Counted from the first letter of the stretch, positions 1 to 8,752 are shown. The stretch is DNA of 64,000 nucleotides from Pseudomonas sp. SCB32 (GCF_009189165.1 NZ_CP045118.1:4154001-4218000); one strand, 5' to 3'. Notes: generated by a model not told the origin, from the letters alone. Program-made: numbers and translations.

Positions 1-264
1 TGGTGGGCGCTTTCGCTTCAGGCTTGGTCGCCGCTTCCACGGCTGGCGCCTTGGCGGATGCTACCGGCTCGGCCGCAGCCGGTGCCGCTTCCGACTCGCG
101 CGGCTGCTCAGCCGACGGCTTCGGCGCCGGCGTGGAGGCAGGCGCCGGCTCGCCTGCGGACTGCGCGGGCGACGGGCTCGGAGCCTTGTCCTTGTGCTCG
201 TCGCCACAGGCGGCAAGCAAGAGGGTCAGGCAGGCGGCAAGAAGGATTCGGCTGGGTGTCATGA
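1..264 (-). CDS. Lipoprotein, N-terminal part (runs off the left edge)
   Basis: The first 88 codons of a secreted lipoprotein are present. The product starts MTPSRILLAACLTLLLAACG, a lysine-free but typical signal peptide ending in a lipobox (LAAC), so Cys19 should be lipidated. After it comes a low-complexity linker rich in Ala, Pro, Glu and Lys up to the window edge. The gene lies 129 bases downstream of the sbrI/sbrR-like sigma/anti-sigma pair on the same strand and could be co-transcribed. The folded domain is outside the window. A von Willebrand A-type protein is one possibility I recall at such loci, but nothing visible here proves it. Confidence 0.7.
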
Positions 265-365
265 TCGTGCAGGCGGAAAAAAACGCGCAATGCTGGCGCG
301 AGTCGAGCGCTATGGCAAGAGGCCAGTTACCACAAGGTTTTACCGTTACCCCAGGAGCCTGTCAG

Positions 366-385
366 AGGCCGCCCTTCGGCGGCCT
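366..385. other. Short hairpin between sbrR and the lipoprotein gene
   Basis: Perfect 8-bp inverted repeat (AGGCCGCC/GGCGGCCT) with a CTTC loop. There is no T-run on either strand, so it is more likely an mRNA-stability or weak attenuation hairpin than a full terminator. Confidence 0.4.
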
Positions 386-393
386 GTCATCAG

Positions 394-1029
394 TCAAGGC
401 TTGGGTGGCAAGGCGTTCAGCGCGGCGTCGATATCCAGCTTCGGGAATTGCCGTTGCAAGGCCTGGCGCAGCTCGCGAGCGTCAGCCTCCCGCCCTTGCT
501 GCTGTAGTGCACGCAGGCGCAGCAGACTGGCCTGGGGTTCTTCCGGGGCCAGTGCATCGGCCATCCGGGCCGCTGGCGCGGCCTCTTCCGCCAACGCGCC
601 GGCCACCTTCGCTGCGGGTGGCGCCGCAGACGGCCGTTCGGTGACGGACTCGACCTTGCGCTTGGCCTCCGCCGGCTCGGCGGCGAGCGGCGCAGCGGGA
701 GCCATGGCCGGTGCCGGTGCTGGCGCCGCACGCATCATCGCCGGGGCGACGGGGGCATCGAACCGCTCGGGGGCTTCATCGAAACTGCGCAGGGTCAGGC
801 TCAAGCCGATACCCAGGGTCGCCAGACCAGCCACGGCAACGCCCCAGCGCTGGCGGCTGCCGGTGCCCAGCAGCCAGTGGCGCAAGCGTTCGCCGAAGCT
901 GGGCTTCTGCTCCTGAACAGCGGCGCGAGCGGCGGCCAGGATGCGCGCGTCCAGCTGCGCCGACGGCTGCTCATCGCTGTGCCGGCGGTAGTGCTCGAGC
1001 AGCTGCTGCTCGTGCGGATCGCGGTTCAT
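394..1029 (-). CDS. sbrR: Anti-sigma factor, SbrR-like
   Basis: Single-pass membrane protein of 211 residues. The N-terminal 55 residues are cytoplasmic and charged, as in anti-sigma domains. One hydrophobic segment at residues 62-80 crosses the membrane. The rest is an Ala/Pro-rich periplasmic linker followed by a helical tail. There is no HxxxCxxC zinc anti-sigma motif. The start codon overlaps the stop of the ECF sigma gene by 4 bases (ATGA), so the two are translationally coupled. The role follows from this pairing: it should hold the sigma factor until an envelope signal releases it. In P. aeruginosa the equivalent SbrI/SbrR pair controls swarming and biofilm. The symbol is assigned by gene context and overall likeness. 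Confidence 0.75.
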   Translation of the reverse strand: MNRDPHEQQLLEHYRRHSDEQPSAQLDARILAAARAAVQEQKPSFGERLRHWLLGTGSRQRWGVAVAGLATLGIGLSLTLRSFDEAPERFDAPVAPAMMRAAPAPAPAMAPAAPLAAEPAEAKRKVESVTERPSAAPPAAKVAGALAEEAAPAARMADALAPEEPQASLLRLRALQQQGREADARELRQALQRQFPKLDIDAALNALPPKP

Positions 1030-1616
1030 GGGCTCACCTCCTCGGTCGCCGCCGGGTCGGACAGCAACCGGCGCAATTTCTGCAACGCGTAGCGCAGCCG
1101 GCTCTTCACCGTTTCGGCCGGGGTACGCGTCAGCTCGGCAATCTCGTTGAGTTCCAGGTCGCCGTGGGCGCGTAGCAGGAACACCTCGCGCTGCTCCTCC
1201 GGCAGCGCCTCCAGTGCGCCCTGCAGGCGCTGCTGGTCGCGGCTGAGGAACAGTTCGCGCTCAGGGTCTTCGCCCTCGCCGGGCAGCGCGTCGCCGTGCA
1301 GCTGTTCCTCGAAGCTCTCCTGGCGCCCCTGGTGCCGGCCCAGCTTGCGCCAGTGGTCGATCAGCCGGTTGCGGCCAATCTGGTACAGCCAGGTCTTGAA
1401 GCTGGCCGCGCCCGGCTGGCTGTCACTGCGGACCAGGCTCAGCCAGGTTTCCTGGAACACCTCTTCGGCCAGGCCGTGGTCGCCGCACAGACCGCAGAGG
1501 AAACGGAACAGGCCGAGGCGATGGCGAGCATAGAGCTCGGCAAAGGCCTCGGCGTCGCCTTGTCGGTAACGCCGCAGCAGCGCGGCGTCGTTTTCATCCT
1601 TGAGGGATATCTTCAA
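1026..1616 (-). CDS. sbrI: ECF RNA polymerase sigma factor, SbrI-like
   Basis: Sigma-70 family ECF factor with region 2 at about residues 12-80 (aromatic and acidic residues around QETWLSLVR and the basic WRKLGRHQ stretch) and region 4 at about 130-182 (LPEEQREVFLLRA, then a helix-turn-helix ending TVKSRLRYALQKLR). I chose the TTG at 1616, giving 196 residues, because region 2 follows directly. An ATG at 1742 would add 42 residues of Ala/Pro/Arg-rich sequence unlike the family. The next gene is its anti-sigma factor, overlapping by 4 bases. By analogy with P. aeruginosa SbrI it would drive genes affecting motility and biofilm. The exact start is uncertain. Confidence 0.75.
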   Translation of the reverse strand: MKISLKDENDAALLRRYRQGDAEAFAELYARHRLGLFRFLCGLCGDHGLAEEVFQETWLSLVRSDSQPGAASFKTWLYQIGRNRLIDHWRKLGRHQGRQESFEEQLHGDALPGEGEDPERELFLSRDQQRLQGALEALPEEQREVFLLRAHGDLELNEIAELTRTPAETVKSRLRYALQKLRRLLSDPAATEEVSP

Positions 1617-1821
1617 CTCTCTCGATCCGTAGCGGTGCGGGTGTCGGCTGGCGCTGCGCCAGCGACCGAGTATCGCCGATGCTGCCGGCGCCGGTGTAGC
1701 GCCGTGGCTGGCGGGCACGAGTTCGGGCGTGGCGAGTGGCACGGCGGCGGCCTCGTCGAGGGATCAGTACCCTTGGACGAGACGACACAGGTAAACGGGT
1801 TAACCGTCGATAAGCATTGAT

Positions 1822-1892
1822 GTAGGAGCGGACTCCGTCCGCGATAGGTCCGCATCGCGCCGGATACCATCGCGGACAAAGTCCGCTCCTAC
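1822..1892. repeat. REP-type inverted repeat
   Basis: Two 24-base arms at 1822-1845 and 1869-1892 are near-perfect reverse complements (GTAGGAGCGGACT...GTCCGCGAT), separated by 23 bases. The right arm ends three bases before the stop of the MocR-type gene. The same arm sequence recurs at 43009-43099, 61518-61590 and, singly, at 61759-61781, which marks a dispersed intergenic family like the REP elements known in Pseudomonas. Confidence 0.8.
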
Positions 1893-1895
1893 GAA

Positions 1896-3335
1896 TCAGG
1901 CCGCGATCAGCCCTTCCTGGCACAACTGGCAGGCCAGCATGCCGAGGGTCATGATCGCCCGCTCCGCCTCGCGGTCCCACGGAATGCCGCAGGTCAGGCG
2001 CAGGCAGTTGTTGAACTGCTCGGTGTTACTGAAGATCAGCCCCGGTGCGATGCTGATGCCCTGCTCCAGCGCGCGCACGTGCAGCTCCTTGGTGTTCACC
2101 TTGGCCGGCAGGCTGACCCAGAGGATGAAGCCGCCCTTGGGCCGGGTCATCTGCGTGCCTTCGGGGAAGTACTGCTGCACCGCCAGCTGGTAGGCGGTCA
2201 TGTTCTTGCGGTACTCCTGGCGGATGTAGCGCAGGTGCCGGTCGTAGCCGCCGTTCTCCAGGTAGGCCGCCACGCCCATCTGGGTGACGGTGCACGCCGA
2301 ATGGGTGGTGAAGGTCTGCAGGCGGCGGATTTCTTCCTGGTAGCGCTCGGTGATGATCCAGCCGATACGCACGCCGGGGGAAATGGTCTTGGAGAAACTG
2401 GAGCAGTACACCACCCGGCCATCACGGTCGTGGGCCTTGAGTGCCTTGGTCTGCCCCTGGTCGAACATCAGCTCGCCGTAGATGTCGTCCTCGATCACCC
2501 CGATGTTGTGCTCGGCGGTGAGCTTGAGCAGCTGCTTCTGGCGCTCCTCCGGGATGGTGCCGCCCAGCGGGTTGCTCAGGCGCGGGGTCAGCACCAGCGC
2601 CTTGATCGACCACTGGTTGGCGGCCAGCTGCAGGGCCTCCAGGCTGATCCCGGTGAGCGGGTCGCTGGGAATCTCGATGACCTTGAGGCCCAGGATATCG
2701 GCCAGTTGCAGCAGGCCGTAGTAACTCGGCGATTCGGTGGCGATCAGGTCTCCCGGACGGGTCATCACCCGCAGCGCCATGTGGATGGCATCCACGCAGC
2801 CATGGGTGATGGTCACCTGGGTCGGATCGACCACCACGCCGGCATCGCGCATGCGGATCGCCACCTGGCGGCGCAGCGGTTCGTAGCCGGGACTGAACAT
2901 GTAGCTGAAGGCGCGCGGGCTGGAAAAGCGGGTGACCTTGGCCAACTGTTGGTGCAGCGCGCGGACCGGGAGGTAATCCACGTGCGGCACCGCGGCGCCC
3001 AGCGGGAACACGCCCTCGCGGCGCGCCTCGGCGAGCACCTGGTTGATGATGCTGCTGCGGGTGACCAGGCCAGGGCGCTCGACCCGGGCGATATCCGGGG
3101 TCGAAGCGGTCAGCGCTGGCGTGCGGTGCACGTAGTAGCCGGACTGCGGACGTGCGCGAATCAGCCCCTGGTCTTCGAGGGTGGCATAGGCCTGCAATAC
3201 CGTGGCGTGGCTGACGTTGAGCTGGGTGCTCAGCTTGCGCACGGACGGCACGCGCTCGCCCGGCTGGTAGACACCACGACGGATGTCTTCGGCCAGTTGC
3301 TGGGCGATGCGCTGGTACAGAAGCAGATTGGACAT
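1896..3335 (-). CDS. MocR/PdxR-type GntR regulator with aminotransferase domain
   Basis: Chimeric transcription factor of 479 residues. Residues 1-70 form a GntR winged helix (LAEDIRRGVYQPGERVPSVR, then the recognition helix SHATVLQAY). The rest is a fold-type I aminotransferase domain with the PLP lysine K316 in SSFSKT and the phosphate-binding region around PRLSNPLGG. Such proteins usually sense PLP or an amino-acid-like ligand. The start at 3335 has a GAGGG ribosome site about 9 bases upstream. The ATG at 3344 sits right against that same site and is less likely. It follows the sigma operon on the same strand. I recall a similar gene next to sbrI in P. aeruginosa. The regulated genes are unknown. 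Confidence 0.85.
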   Translation of the reverse strand: MSNLLLYQRIAQQLAEDIRRGVYQPGERVPSVRKLSTQLNVSHATVLQAYATLEDQGLIRARPQSGYYVHRTPALTASTPDIARVERPGLVTRSSIINQVLAEARREGVFPLGAAVPHVDYLPVRALHQQLAKVTRFSSPRAFSYMFSPGYEPLRRQVAIRMRDAGVVVDPTQVTITHGCVDAIHMALRVMTRPGDLIATESPSYYGLLQLADILGLKVIEIPSDPLTGISLEALQLAANQWSIKALVLTPRLSNPLGGTIPEERQKQLLKLTAEHNIGVIEDDIYGELMFDQGQTKALKAHDRDGRVVYCSSFSKTISPGVRIGWIITERYQEEIRRLQTFTTHSACTVTQMGVAAYLENGGYDRHLRYIRQEYRKNMTAYQLAVQQYFPEGTQMTRPKGGFILWVSLPAKVNTKELHVRALEQGISIAPGLIFSNTEQFNNCLRLTCGIPWDREAERAIMTLGMLACQLCQEGLIAA

Positions 3336-3458
3336 GACGGCCATCCCTCGGTCATTGGACCGAAACAGTAGCTAAAAAGCCGCAACTGTTCCAGAACAGT
3401 GACAGGGATTGTGCGCGTTACAGTTCCCGCTTACCAGCGCCGCGTGTGGCGTGCTGCG

Positions 3459-4094
3459 TCAGACCTCGCCGAGCCAGTCCAGTACGCCAAAGGCGACCAG
3501 TTGGGCATCGCTGGTCAGGCCGAGCTTCTGCATGGCGTTGCGCTTGTGGGTACTGATGGTCGAGACGCTGCGGTTGGTGCGCTCGGCGATCTCGCCAACG
3601 GTGGCGCCATGGGCCAGGCGGCGGATGATGTCCATTTCGGTGGGGCTCAACGGCCGCCCGGTGTGGCGCGGCTGGCGCAGGGTCGGGTCGATGAAGGTGT
3701 CGCCACGGCGCACGCGCTGTATTGCATCGGTGAGCACGCTCAGGGCGCTGCGCTTGCAGACGTAGCCCAGCGCGCCGCACTTCACCACCGACGCCGCCAT
3801 CAGCGGGGCGCCGAGCAGCGAGTACACCAGTATCTGCACATTGGGATAGTGACGGCGCAGCCATTCTATCAGGTGTACGCCATCGCGCCCCCGCTCGCCC
3901 GGCAAGGCCATCTCCATGATCAGCAGGTCGGTATCGGTCCATTCGCTCAAAGCAGTCAGCAGACTCTCCGTGTCGCTGACATAGGCGTTCACCTGAGCAT
4001 CGCAGTGGTCGGCCAGAAAATGTTCCAGCCCCCAGCCAATCATCGGTTGGGGATCGGCCACGATTACGTTCAGGGTCTTTTTCTCGGACAGCAT
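3459..4094 (-). CDS. atvR: Atypical NarL/RcsB-type response regulator (AtvR-like)
   Basis: Receiver plus LuxR-type helix-turn-helix protein of 211 residues. The receiver covers about 1-125 and the HTH about 140-205 (LSPTEMDIIRRLAHG, then STISTHKRNAMQKLGL). The phosphoacceptor Asp is replaced by Glu61 (LLIMEMALPGE), and only one acidic residue, D14, remains of the usual acidic pair. The conserved Lys is present in GALGYVCK. Asp-to-Glu at this site mimics phosphorylation in several regulators, so the protein may be active without a kinase, and no histidine kinase gene is adjacent. P. aeruginosa AtvR, a hypoxia and virulence regulator, is described with the same substitution. The symbol rests on that likeness. 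The start has a GAGAG ribosome site. Confidence 0.8.
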   Translation of the reverse strand: MLSEKKTLNVIVADPQPMIGWGLEHFLADHCDAQVNAYVSDTESLLTALSEWTDTDLLIMEMALPGERGRDGVHLIEWLRRHYPNVQILVYSLLGAPLMAASVVKCGALGYVCKRSALSVLTDAIQRVRRGDTFIDPTLRQPRHTGRPLSPTEMDIIRRLAHGATVGEIAERTNRSVSTISTHKRNAMQKLGLTSDAQLVAFGVLDWLGEV

Positions 4095-4188
4095 TTACGT
4101 CTCTCGCTGGTGGTTCCCCAGCATGGGGATTAGTCGCATGAGTTCATTTTCTCCAACGCCACCCTCGAACAAATTCGAGATAGCCATG

Positions 4189-4220
4189 CAAAAAGCCCCG
4201 GAGCGGGGCGCTCCGGGGCT
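4189..4220 (-). terminator. Rho-independent terminator after the OmpA-type gene
   Basis: Perfect 12-bp GC-rich stem (4194-4205 with 4209-4220), 3-base loop, and a T-run on the minus strand at 4189-4194. It lies 30 bases beyond the stop of the OmpA-type lipoprotein gene. Confidence 0.85.
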
Positions 4221-4250
4221 TCATTTGCAACCCGATGTAACCGAGTGAAA

Positions 4251-5063
4251 TCAGCGTTCGGCGCCCAACTGGCCTTTTTCGTCCGAGAAGACGATCTCGA
4301 CCCGGCGATTCTGCGCGCGGCCCAGCGACGAGGCATTGTCCGAAACCGGATAGGTCTCGCCATACCCCTGCACCTGGATGCGCTTGGCGTCGATTCCCAG
4401 ATCGGACAGTGCGTCGGCCACCGCCTGCGCGCGGTCCTTGGACAGTTGCAGGTTCTGCTCCCGGTCGCCGTTGCTGTCGGTATAGCCTTCGATGCGGAGC
4501 ACCCGGCGCGGATTGAGCTGGAGGAACTGCACCACCTTGAGCACGGTGCGGTTGGCCGCGGGTTTGAGATCCGCCTCGCCGCTGTCGAACAGCACGTCAC
4601 CCAGGGTCAGCACGAGGCCGCGCTCGGTTTCGTTGGTGGCCAGGCTGACCATCTGCTGCTCCAGCCACTTGTTCTGCTCCTGCACATTGAGCAGGCGAGC
4701 TTCACGCATGGCCAACTGCAGGCGCTCGCGCTCGAGCTGCTGCTTGGCCAGGCGCTCCTGGTTCAGCGCGTAGTTGCTGTGCTCGCGGGCGATCTCGCTA
4801 TAGCGCTGACTCAGGTAGGCGTACTGCAGCACATCGTCGTTGCTGCCCCAGTAGCTGGACAGGCGCTCGGCACGCGCCAGCGACTCTCCGGCACGGATCA
4901 CATCCTTTGGCGCGCTGCGCAGCACCGACGAGTCTTCCTTCACCGCCTGGAACTGGCTGCGCGCCTGTTCCAGGGATTTTTCGCTCAACTGGCTGTTGGC
5001 GCAGCCCGCCAGGGCGACCACGAAGCCCAGTGCCACGAAGCGCAACAGTTGCAGCGAAGTCAT
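4251..5063 (-). CDS. OmpA-family peptidoglycan-associated lipoprotein
   Basis: Outer-membrane lipoprotein of 270 residues. The signal peptide ends in lipobox ALAGC with Cys21. Residues 25-140 are strongly helical and Glu/Gln/Arg-rich (a DUF4398-like and coiled-coil region). Residues about 150-262 form the OmpA C-terminal peptidoglycan-binding domain, with the diagnostic GYTDSNGDREQNLQLSKDRA segment that holds the Asp and Arg contacting diaminopimelate. It should tether the outer membrane to the cell wall. The start overlaps the stop of the upstream DUF4398 lipoprotein gene by 4 bases, so they form an operon, closed by the terminator at 4189-4220. Confidence 0.88.
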   Translation of the reverse strand: MTSLQLLRFVALGFVVALAGCANSQLSEKSLEQARSQFQAVKEDSSVLRSAPKDVIRAGESLARAERLSSYWGSNDDVLQYAYLSQRYSEIAREHSNYALNQERLAKQQLERERLQLAMREARLLNVQEQNKWLEQQMVSLATNETERGLVLTLGDVLFDSGEADLKPAANRTVLKVVQFLQLNPRRVLRIEGYTDSNGDREQNLQLSKDRAQAVADALSDLGIDAKRIQVQGYGETYPVSDNASSLGRAQNRRVEIVFSDEKGQLGAER

Positions 5064-5419
5064 TGTGCTTCTCCCAACTGTTTACGCAGGCGATTGATGC
5101 TCTTGCTCTGATCGGCCAACTGATCCGCGCTCTTGCGCGTCAGCACCTTGGCCTCGGCGAGACGGGCATCGAGTTCGGCCTGCTCGGCAAGCTGCCGCGC
5201 CTTCTTGTTCGACGCCACCGCCAGAGCACCCTTGGCGGCCTGGTATTTGTCCTCGGCGAGCTTCAGCTCGGCTACGTCGTCCGTCGCGCCCACGGCCTTG
5301 GCCTGTTCCAGCGCCTGTTCGGTGAGGCGCATCTGCTCGGTGGGTGCCGGGTCATTCGTTGCACAACCGGCCAGGGCAATAAGAGCCAGACCGGCGGCCA
5401 TCATCCGTCGATTGATCAC
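5060..5419 (-). CDS. DUF4398 small lipoprotein
   Basis: Lipoprotein of 119 residues with signal peptide and lipobox ALAGC (Cys19). The mature part is a predicted helical hairpin rich in Ala, Glu, Lys and Gln, as in DUF4398 proteins. The GTG start at 5419 has an AGGA about 11 bases upstream. An ATG five codons later is possible. It overlaps the OmpA-type gene by 4 bases and shares the same fold with that protein's N-terminal region, so the two probably act together at the outer membrane. No enzymatic motif is visible. Confidence 0.8.
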   Translation of the reverse strand: MINRRMMAAGLALIALAGCATNDPAPTEQMRLTEQALEQAKAVGATDDVAELKLAEDKYQAAKGALAVASNKKARQLAEQAELDARLAEAKVLTRKSADQLADQSKSINRLRKQLGEAQ

Positions 5420-5432
5420 GAAATCTGTTGTC

Positions 5433-6260
5433 CTACTGGGTGGGAGTGCTGGCGGGCTGCAACTGCTGCCCCTTCCAGCGGGCCAGGTTGTCCTGCAGCA
5501 GGCGCTGCGGGACTCCGGCGGCCGTCAATTCTGTCATTTTTTTCGCCAGTTGTCCGCGCAGCCACGGATCGTTGCAGGCCGAGTTGTGCGACAGGGTCAG
5601 GTACAACCCTTCGCTGGAGACCGGCGGCTCCAGCGGCTGCAGGTCGTCGACCATGCCGAGGGTAGCGGCCACCGCAAGGCCGGGATAGTGCTCATAGATC
5701 ACATAATCGGAACGCTTGAGCAGCAGCTTCTGGAAGGCCTGGGTCAGGCTAGGCACCTCTTCCAGGGTCAGTTGCTGCTTGGCGAAGCTGTCGAATTGCG
5801 CACCGAAACTGTTGTTCACCAGCGTGCCGCCCTTCAGGCCGCGCAGATCCTCCCAGTGCGTAAAGGGGATGCTGGTGTCCTTGCGCGTCCAGACCACGCT
5901 GTCGGTCGTCAGGAAGGCCGGATGGACGTAGTCCATGGTCTCCATCCGCGCCGGAGTGAGGAAGGCGCCGGCGATCAGGTCGACGCGACCGAGCCGCGCC
6001 TCCTCCTGCGCCCGCGCCCAGGAGCCGGTATAAATCACCCGGATATCCACGCCGATGGCCTTGCCGATCTCTTCCAGCAGGTCGGCATTGGCGCCGATCA
6101 GGCGCTCGGGCTTCATCGGGTCGCGCCACAGATAGGGTGGGTATTCCGGGTTGCCGGTGGCGACCAGGCGCTCACACTTGCCTGCGGCAAAGCCGGCCAG
6201 GGACACTGAAAAGGTCGCCAGCAAAAGCGCTGCACGCAGCATTGTGGAGCATTGAGGCAT
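5433..6260 (-). CDS. Periplasmic solute-binding protein, family 3 (amino-acid type)
   Basis: Secreted protein of 275 residues. A signal peptide (MLRAALLLATFSVSLAGFAAG) starts at residue 7 of the chosen ATG at 6260. The mature part matches family 3 solute-binding proteins: GNPEYPPYLW near the N-terminus, ADLLEEIGKAIGVDI, then GRVDLIAGAFLTPARMETMDYV, the usual hinge signature. No ABC permease or ATPase gene is adjacent, so it may be an orphan binding protein or a sensor partner. It sits 13 bases upstream of the DUF4398/OmpA pair and could be the first gene of that operon. A TTG two codons upstream is an alternative start. Confidence 0.8.
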   Translation of the reverse strand: MPQCSTMLRAALLLATFSVSLAGFAAGKCERLVATGNPEYPPYLWRDPMKPERLIGANADLLEEIGKAIGVDIRVIYTGSWARAQEEARLGRVDLIAGAFLTPARMETMDYVHPAFLTTDSVVWTRKDTSIPFTHWEDLRGLKGGTLVNNSFGAQFDSFAKQQLTLEEVPSLTQAFQKLLLKRSDYVIYEHYPGLAVAATLGMVDDLQPLEPPVSSEGLYLTLSHNSACNDPWLRGQLAKKMTELTAAGVPQRLLQDNLARWKGQQLQPASTPTQ

Positions 6261-6357
6261 CGTCAATCTCGCTCACCGGAAGTAAGAACAGTCATGCTTA
6301 GACCTGCAAAATGCTAGCGTAAATCACACCATCCCGATTTGGTAATAAGGACTTCTC

Positions 6358-7308
6358 ATGAAGAAAGCCCTTCTGTTCCTTGTACTGCTGCTCGCCGCCA
6401 CGGCGGGCGTGCTCTACGTCTTTCCCTCCACGCTGCTGGCTACCGCGCAGTTCGCCGAGAGCAGCCGCGCGGGCCTGAGCGAACGCAGCCTTGCCGTGGA
6501 CAACCTCGACATCCGCTACTACGAGGGTGGCCCGGACAAGGCACAGACCGTTCTACTGGTCCACGGTTTCGGCGCCGACAAGAGCAACTGGCTGCGCTTC
6601 GCCCGCTTCCTCACCGATCGCTACCACGTCATCGCCCTGGACCTTCCGGGCTTCGGCGAAAGCAGTCGGCCCGCGAACATCAGCTACGACGTCGGCACCC
6701 AGGCCGAACGTCTGGCGGACTTCATGCGCGAACTGGGCATCGGCCGCTTCCATGTGGTCGGCAACTCCATGGGCGGGCACATCGCCGCCCTGCTCGCCGC
6801 ACGCCACCCGAACGAGGTGCTGTCGGTCGGCCTGTTCGATAACGCCGGGATCGTGTCGCCTCATCAGAGCGAACTGTTCCAGCGCCTGAGCAAGGGTGAA
6901 GACAACCCGCTGGTGCTGCGCTCGGTAGACGACTTCCCCGCCCTGCTCGACTTCGTGTTCGTACAAAAACCGCCGATGCCCTCACGACTGGAACACTACC
7001 TGGCGGAGCGCTCGCTGGAGCGTAGCGCCTTCAACAACCGCGTTTTCCAGCAACTGCGCGAACGCTATATCCCGCTGGAACCGGAACTGCCGAAGATCAC
7101 CGCGCCGACTCTGCTGCTGTGGGGTGATCGCGACCGGGTGCTGGACATCTCCAGCATCGATGTGATGAAACCGCTGTTGAAGAAACCCAGCGTAGCCATC
7201 CTCCGCGACTGCGGCCATGCGCCGATGATCGAGCGGCCGGAAGAAACCGCCCAGCTGTATCTGGACTTCCTCCGGCAGAGCCAGGCGCCAGCCACTGCGG
7301 CGAACTGA
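6358..7308 (+). CDS. Membrane-anchored alpha/beta hydrolase (lipase-like)
   Basis: Hydrolase of 316 residues. Residues 3-22 form an uncleaved-looking hydrophobic anchor or signal. The alpha/beta fold follows with the oxyanion region VLLVHGFGADKSNW, the nucleophile elbow GNSMGG (Ser137), an Asp in LLLWGDRDRVLD and the catalytic His in DCGHAPMIERP. The catalytic triad is therefore complete. The start has an AAGGA ribosome site 7 bases upstream. The P. aeruginosa gene beside fabV is annotated as a probable lipase, consistent with this. The substrate is not predictable. It is convergent with fabV, with a terminator between them. Confidence 0.85.
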   Translation: MKKALLFLVLLLAATAGVLYVFPSTLLATAQFAESSRAGLSERSLAVDNLDIRYYEGGPDKAQTVLLVHGFGADKSNWLRFARFLTDRYHVIALDLPGFGESSRPANISYDVGTQAERLADFMRELGIGRFHVVGNSMGGHIAALLAARHPNEVLSVGLFDNAGIVSPHQSELFQRLSKGEDNPLVLRSVDDFPALLDFVFVQKPPMPSRLEHYLAERSLERSAFNNRVFQQLRERYIPLEPELPKITAPTLLLWGDRDRVLDISSIDVMKPLLKKPSVAILRDCGHAPMIERPEETAQLYLDFLRQSQAPATAAN

Positions 7309-7315
7309 ACGACCC

Positions 7316-7350
7316 GAAAAACAGAAACGGCGCCCAGGGCGCCGTTTCTG
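7316..7350 (-). terminator. Terminator of fabV
   Basis: A 13-bp perfect stem (7322-7334 with 7338-7350) with a 3-base loop is followed on the minus strand by TTTTTC. It sits 39 bases after the fabV stop. The plus-strand side lacks a T-run, so it may only partly stop the hydrolase transcript. Confidence 0.8.
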
Positions 7351-7388
7351 CTTGAGCCGAAGGTCCGGCACGCGGCCGGCCCTCTTCC

Positions 7389-8585
7389 TCAGAGCTGGAT
7401 CAGATTGGGAATCTGCACGTCTGGATTGACGTCCTGCTCGTAGTCCACGCCGGCGATCTCGAAGCCGAACAGGCGCAGGAACTCGGTCTTGTAGCCGGTG
7501 AAGTCGGTCAGCTGGTACAGGTTCTCGTTGGTCACCTTGTCCCACAGGTTCTTCACGGTGTCCTGCACATCCGGCTGCAGTTCCTTGTAGTCGGCGCGCA
7601 GGCGGCCGTCGGCGTCCAGATGCGGTTCGGCGCCGTACAGGCTTTCGCGGAACAGGCCGTCGACCTGCTCGATGCAGCCTTCGTGGGTGCCCTTCTCCTT
7701 CATCACCTTGAACAACAGCGACAGGTACAGCGGCATCATCGGGATGGCCGAACTGGCCTGGGTGACCACGGCCTTCAGCACGGAAACACGGGCGTCGCCA
7801 CCAGTAGCGGCCAGTTTCTCGCGAATGCCCAGGACTTTCTGGTCCAGGTCCTTCTTGGCGGCGCCGATGGAGCCGTTCCAGTACAGGTCGTGGGTGATCT
7901 CTTCGCCCAGGTAGGTGAAGGCGGTGGTCTTGGCGCCATCGGCCAGCACACCGGCTTCCTGCAGGGCGTCGATCCACATCTGCCAGTCTTCACCGCCCAT
8001 CACCGCCACGGTGTTGGCGATTTCCTCGGCAGTGGCCGGCTCCATCACGCTTTCCTTGATCACTTCCTTGTCGGTGTCCAGACCACGGAAGTTGACGGTC
8101 TTGCCGACCGGCTTGAGCACGGAGTTGAAGACCTCGCCGGTCTTCGGGTGGGTGCGGCGCGGAGCAGCCAGGCTGTAGACCACCAGGTCGACCTTGCCCA
8201 GGTCCTGCTTGATGGTGTCGATGGTGACTTGCTTCACTTCATCGGAGAAGGCGTCGCCGTTGATGCTGCGCGCATACAGGCCCTTGGCCTTGGCGAACTT
8301 CTCGAAGGCAGCGGAGTTGTACCAGCCGGCGGTGCCCGCCTTGGTCTCGCTGCCCGGACGCTCGAAGAACACGCCCAGGGTGTCGGCGCCGGCGCCGAAG
8401 GCGGCGCTGATGCGCGCGGCCAGGCCGTAGCCGGTGGACGAACCGATCACCAGGACCTTCTTCGGACCGTTGGCGATGGGGCCATGCGCCTCGACGTACT
8501 CGATCTGTTCCTTGACGTTGGCTTCACAGCCGGTCGGGTGGGTAGTGACGCAGATGAAGCCACGCACGCGCGGTTTGATGATCAT
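7389..8585 (-). CDS. fabV: Enoyl-ACP reductase FabV
   Basis: NADH-dependent trans-2-enoyl-ACP (CoA) reductase of 398 residues, the last step of each fatty-acid elongation cycle. The protein has the cofactor-binding GSSTGYGLA (residues 49-57) and the FabV catalytic pattern Tyr-x8-Lys at Y235 and K244 ([10 protein letters not shown]). Length fits the family. FabV enzymes are triclosan-insensitive and account for the intrinsic triclosan resistance of P. aeruginosa. The start at 8585 has GAGG six bases upstream, which rejects the 11-codon extension to 8618. The gene stands alone between two terminators, downstream of etfA. Confidence 0.96.
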   Translation of the reverse strand: MIIKPRVRGFICVTTHPTGCEANVKEQIEYVEAHGPIANGPKKVLVIGSSTGYGLAARISAAFGAGADTLGVFFERPGSETKAGTAGWYNSAAFEKFAKAKGLYARSINGDAFSDEVKQVTIDTIKQDLGKVDLVVYSLAAPRRTHPKTGEVFNSVLKPVGKTVNFRGLDTDKEVIKESVMEPATAEEIANTVAVMGGEDWQMWIDALQEAGVLADGAKTTAFTYLGEEITHDLYWNGSIGAAKKDLDQKVLGIREKLAATGGDARVSVLKAVVTQASSAIPMMPLYLSLLFKVMKEKGTHEGCIEQVDGLFRESLYGAEPHLDADGRLRADYKELQPDVQDTVKNLWDKVTNENLYQLTDFTGYKTEFLRLFGFEIAGVDYEQDVNPDVQIPNLIQL

Positions 8586-8752
8586 GAAAACCTCGGTAGC
8601 CAGGTGTCGTTTAAACACATTCAGGAACTGGAGACGTCGCGCATTGTAGATGAGACACCTTCGCCCGTGGACTTATCGGCGAAGATTCGTGACCAATGGG
8701 TCATCAGTGCCGCGAAATGACCATTTCCCGAGGAAAATCAGGGACCTGAAAT

